64,000 nucleotides of DNA from Paraburkholderia dioscoreae (lineage in GTDB: Bacteria > Pseudomonadota > Gammaproteobacteria > Burkholderiales > Burkholderiaceae), in assembly GCF_902459535.1 (NCBI RefSeq), contig NZ_LR699553.1, positions 1,054,001-1,118,000 of the forward strand. Reading direction: 5' to 3'. The notes beneath the pieces were generated by a model. It searched no databases. It was given only the letters and a program-made list of their open reading frames with translations, and had not been told where the DNA came from. The first letter of the stretch is position 1. The number at the start of each line of letters is the position of its first letter. This document shows, one piece after another, positions 61,824-64,000 of the stretch. The position numbers were made by a program, and so were the translations under genes.

Positions 61824-62945
61824 ATGTCTCTGAATAAACTTCTGTCACCCGTGACGATTGGTAGCGTTGCGCCGGAGAACCGCGTGGTTATGGCGCCTCT
61901 TACGCGCAACCGGGCCGCACAACCCGGCGACGTGCCAGGGGCGATGAATGTTCGGTACTACGAGCAACGTGCCGGCGCGGGCCTTATCGTGACCGAGGGC
62001 ACTCAGATTTCGAGGCAAGGGCAGGGTTATTTTGCAACCGCGGACATTTACACCGATGAGCAGGAAGCGGGGTGGGCAGAGGTAGTCAAGACTGTCCACG
62101 CAAAGGGCGGCAAGATGTCTCTGCAGCTCTGGCACGTCGGCAGAGTATCGCATCGCCTCGTGCAGGAGAATATGCAGGTCCCTGTTGCTCCTTCGGCGAT
62201 TCGCGCAGAGAACACAGCGGTGTTTGTGAAACATGGAGATGGTTCGTTCGGAATGGTCCCGGCCGATGAACCGCGCGCTCTCGACGCGGCCGAGCTGCCT
62301 GTCATTCTGCGACAGTATGTGGAGGCGGCGAAGCGAGCGAGGCGTGCGGGATTCGATATGGTCGAGGTACACGCCGCAAATGGATATCTATTGCATCAGT
62401 TCCTTGCGACCGGGACGAACCTACGGACGGACGCATACGGCGGCAGTGTAGAAAAGCGTGCCCGGTTCGTCGTTGAGGTCGTCGAAGCGGTAGCGGGCGT
62501 TTTTGGCGCTGACAGGGTGGGCGTACGGGTGTCACCCAACGTTGTCGCATTTGGGATGAGCGATTCCGAGGCGCAGGCCTCCACGCTCCACCTTGCCACG
62601 CACTTGGAGCGATTGGGCATCGCCTACATCCACATCGCCGAGCCGGACTGGGTGGGCGGTGAGGCGCTTTCGGATGATTTTCGCGCCGAGTTAAGGGCGA
62701 TATACGGCGGTAAGATTATCGTCGCGGGCAACTACACGCCTGAGACGGCGGAGGAGCGACTCGAGAAAGGGCAGGCTGACGCGATTGCATTTGGGCGGCC
62801 CTTTCTCGCCAATCCGGACCTCGTCGAGCGGTTTCGCCCGGGTGGCCCACTGAACACTCCCGACGCAGCTACGTTCTTCGGTGGCGGCGAAGCGGGATAT
62901 ACGGATTACCCGACGCTCGATAGCGCACTCGTCTCCCCTGAATAA
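61824..62945 (+). CDS. Old Yellow Enzyme, NemA-like alkene reductase
   Basis: A 373-residue FMN enzyme reducing activated C=C bonds or nitro-esters. KLLSPVTIGSVAPENRVVMA and PLTRNRAAQPGDVPGAMNVR form the FMN start, YYEQRAGAGLIVTEGTQIS follows, then SLQLWHVGRVSHRL near 105, VEVHAANGYLLHQFLATGTN near 182 (substrate His-Asn pair), TDAYGGSVEKRARF and DAIAFGRPFLANPDLVERF near 325. It keeps every part that the pseudogene at 52617-53327 has lost, so it may cover the same reaction. Terminator-like hairpin after its stop. Confidence 0.93.
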   Translation: MSLNKLLSPVTIGSVAPENRVVMAPLTRNRAAQPGDVPGAMNVRYYEQRAGAGLIVTEGTQISRQGQGYFATADIYTDEQEAGWAEVVKTVHAKGGKMSLQLWHVGRVSHRLVQENMQVPVAPSAIRAENTAVFVKHGDGSFGMVPADEPRALDAAELPVILRQYVEAAKRARRAGFDMVEVHAANGYLLHQFLATGTNLRTDAYGGSVEKRARFVVEVVEAVAGVFGADRVGVRVSPNVVAFGMSDSEAQASTLHLATHLERLGIAYIHIAEPDWVGGEALSDDFRAELRAIYGGKIIVAGNYTPETAEERLEKGQADAIAFGRPFLANPDLVERFRPGGPLNTPDAATFFGGGEAGYTDYPTLDSALVSPE

Positions 62946-62966
62946 GGCGCGCCACTGAGCCAAGCC

Positions 62967-63004
62967 GGCCACCCTCCCGGGAAACTGCTCGGGGGAGGGT
63001 GGCC
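62967..63004. terminator. Hairpin between convergent OYE and chemotaxis receptor genes
   Basis: GGCCACCCTCCC (62967-62978) and GGGAGGGTGGCC (62993-63004) form a perfect 12-base stem between the two converging stops. There is no T run; it probably serves both directions. Confidence 0.7.
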
Positions 63005-63016
63005 GCAGCCGCTCCC

Positions 63017-64000
63017 TCAGCTCCCAACCTTGAATGCGGATACCGCTCCCGCGAGCGTCTGTGCCTGGCTCTCCAGGGACTGGGCGGCAGCCGCCGCCTG
63101 CTCGACAAGTGCTGCGTTCTGCTGCGTCACCTCGTCCATCTGCGAAATGGCCTTGCTGACCTGCTCGATACCGGCGGTCTGCTCCCCCGATGCAGCCGCG
63201 ATTTCGGCCATCAGGTCGGTCACCTGCTGTACCGACTGAACAACATCCGTCATCGTTTTGCCGGTGCGGTCGACCTGAGCACTACCGACTGCAATGCGAG
63301 AGGTCGAATCTTCAATCAGTTGCTTGATTTCTTTGGCGGCCGTGGCACTGCGCTGGGCGAGGCTGCGGACCTCGCCGGCGACGACTGCGAAACCCCGTCC
63401 GTCCTCACCGGCGCGCGCGGCCTCCACGGCAGCATTCAGAGCAAGGATATTAGTCTGGAAAGCAATGCCTTCAATGACGCTGATGATGTCTTTAATTTCC
63501 TCGGAACTCCGCGCGATGCTCTGCATGGTGTCGATGACCTGCTGGACAGCAATGCCGCCATCGCGCGCGGTTCCGGAAGCCATAGTGGCCAGCCGGCTTG
63601 CCTGCTGGGCGCTCTCGGTGTTCTGTCGCACAGTGGCAGTCAACTGCTCCATGCTCGAAGCGGTTTCCTCGAGCGCCGCTGCCTGCTCTTCAGTGCGCGC
63701 CGAAAGGTCGGTGTTGCCCGCGGAGAGCTCGCGGACCCCGGTGACCATCGAGTCGGAGCCGCCGCGTACGTTTTGAACGATGGCGGTGAGGTTCACCTGC
63801 ATCAATTGCAGTGCTTCAGCCAGTGTGCCAATCTCGCTGCGGGATGGAGGGGGAAGTTGCGTCACGAGATTGCCGCGAGCCACTTCGCCTACGGCAAGGA
63901 CTGCTTCGCGCAATGGCCGAACGAGCACACGGTTGAGTGCCCAGTATGACAAGGCAATCAGGATGACTGCGCAGGCAACGACAACGCCGGTAATGGCGAA
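63017..64000 (-). CDS. Methyl-accepting chemotaxis protein, 3' part (gene continues beyond the window)
   Basis: The frame is open to the window edge, so the N-terminus and first membrane segment are missing. Seen are the end of a transmembrane segment (FAITGVVVACAVILIALSYW), a HAMP domain (RVLVRPLREAVLAVGEVARG to about 60 residues on), and the long coiled-coil signalling domain. Its hairpin tip reads GIAFQTNILALNAAVEAARA, then GRGFAVVAGEVRSLAQRSAT. Methylation-helix Glu/Gln pairs (EEQAAALEETASSMEQLT) are visible. It couples a ligand to CheA/CheW. The ligand domain is not in view. Confidence 0.95.
   Translation of the reverse strand, partial: FAITGVVVACAVILIALSYWALNRVLVRPLREAVLAVGEVARGNLVTQLPPPSRSEIGTLAEALQLMQVNLTAIVQNVRGGSDSMVTGVRELSAGNTDLSARTEEQAAALEETASSMEQLTATVRQNTESAQQASRLATMASGTARDGGIAVQQVIDTMQSIARSSEEIKDIISVIEGIAFQTNILALNAAVEAARAGEDGRGFAVVAGEVRSLAQRSATAAKEIKQLIEDSTSRIAVGSAQVDRTGKTMTDVVQSVQQVTDLMAEIAAASGEQTAGIEQVSKAISQMDEVTQQNAALVEQAAAAAQSLESQAQTLAGAVSAFKVGS

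Noticed and set aside
62999..63949. 316-codon plus-strand frame
   Set aside because: It is antisense to the chemotaxis receptor; the receptor hairpin motif is clear on the other strand.
1..64000. CRISPR arrays, tRNA or rRNA genes
   Set aside because: No regularly spaced direct repeats, cloverleaf with CCA-type acceptor or rRNA-like stretch was noticed by reading; a covariance-model search was not possible here.

Overview
The window looks like a piece of a replicon of a Burkholderiaceae bacterium (Paraburkholderia, Caballeronia or Burkholderia type). The evidence is GC-rich coding sequence, a small DUF4148-type exported protein, a Burkholderia-type trimeric porin, a fused three-domain indolepyruvate:ferredoxin oxidoreductase, and many LysR regulators beside catabolic operons. 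No rRNA, tRNA, CRISPR array or phage was seen. This placement is inference from gene content.

Layout. 1-0.75 kb: HTH/antitoxin-like gene and a carotenoid-oxygenase remnant. 0.75-8.2 kb: a LysR gene divergent from a tight operon of phosphotransferase, DUF6285-like protein, acyl-CoA dehydrogenase and a 1159-residue 2-oxoacid oxidoreductase. 8.2-12 kb: a decayed stretch with a frameshifted SDR, a broken GntR regulator, an AraC regulator with a shifted C-terminus, an intact cupin, and a flavin reductase killed by a nonsense codon. 12-20 kb: quinone oxidoreductase, solute-binding protein, PRISE-type enone reductase, an LLM flavin monooxygenase (copy 1), a 600-residue acyl-CoA dehydrogenase and a transposase fragment. 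21-27.3 kb: a complete sugar-type ABC importer and a porin. 27.5-38.7 kb: two GSTs, then a leftward run with glcG-glcF-glcE-glcD, two enoyl-CoA hydratases, acyl-CoA ligase, SDR and LysR. 38.9-51.4 kb: a rightward run with flavin reductase and LLM monooxygenase (copy 2), enoyl-CoA hydratase, thiolase, 3-hydroxyacyl-CoA dehydrogenase, two acyl-CoA dehydrogenases, TetR, an Old Yellow Enzyme, thioesterase and EtfBA, with a type-II lumazine synthase on the opposite strand. 51.6-64 kb: LysR, a dead OYE, small exported and membrane proteins, a drug-efflux MFS with its LysR, a third LLM enzyme, GST, a degraded MFS, ChaC, an intact OYE and a chemotaxis receptor cut by the window edge.

How it works together (inference). 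The genes fit uptake (porin and ABC importer) of a hydrophobic or cyclic compound, C=C reduction of enones (PRISE, OYE, Qor), oxygen insertion by a two-component FMN monooxygenase, CoA activation, beta-oxidation and electron delivery through ETF. The substrate cannot be read from the sequence.

The most striking structure is duplication. The LLM monooxygenase, its flavin reductase, the solute-binding protein, their upstream control regions and even a 3' tail with terminator each occur twice. One TTGACTCA-type promoter with identical 17-bp spacing occurs at three loci and could define a local regulon.
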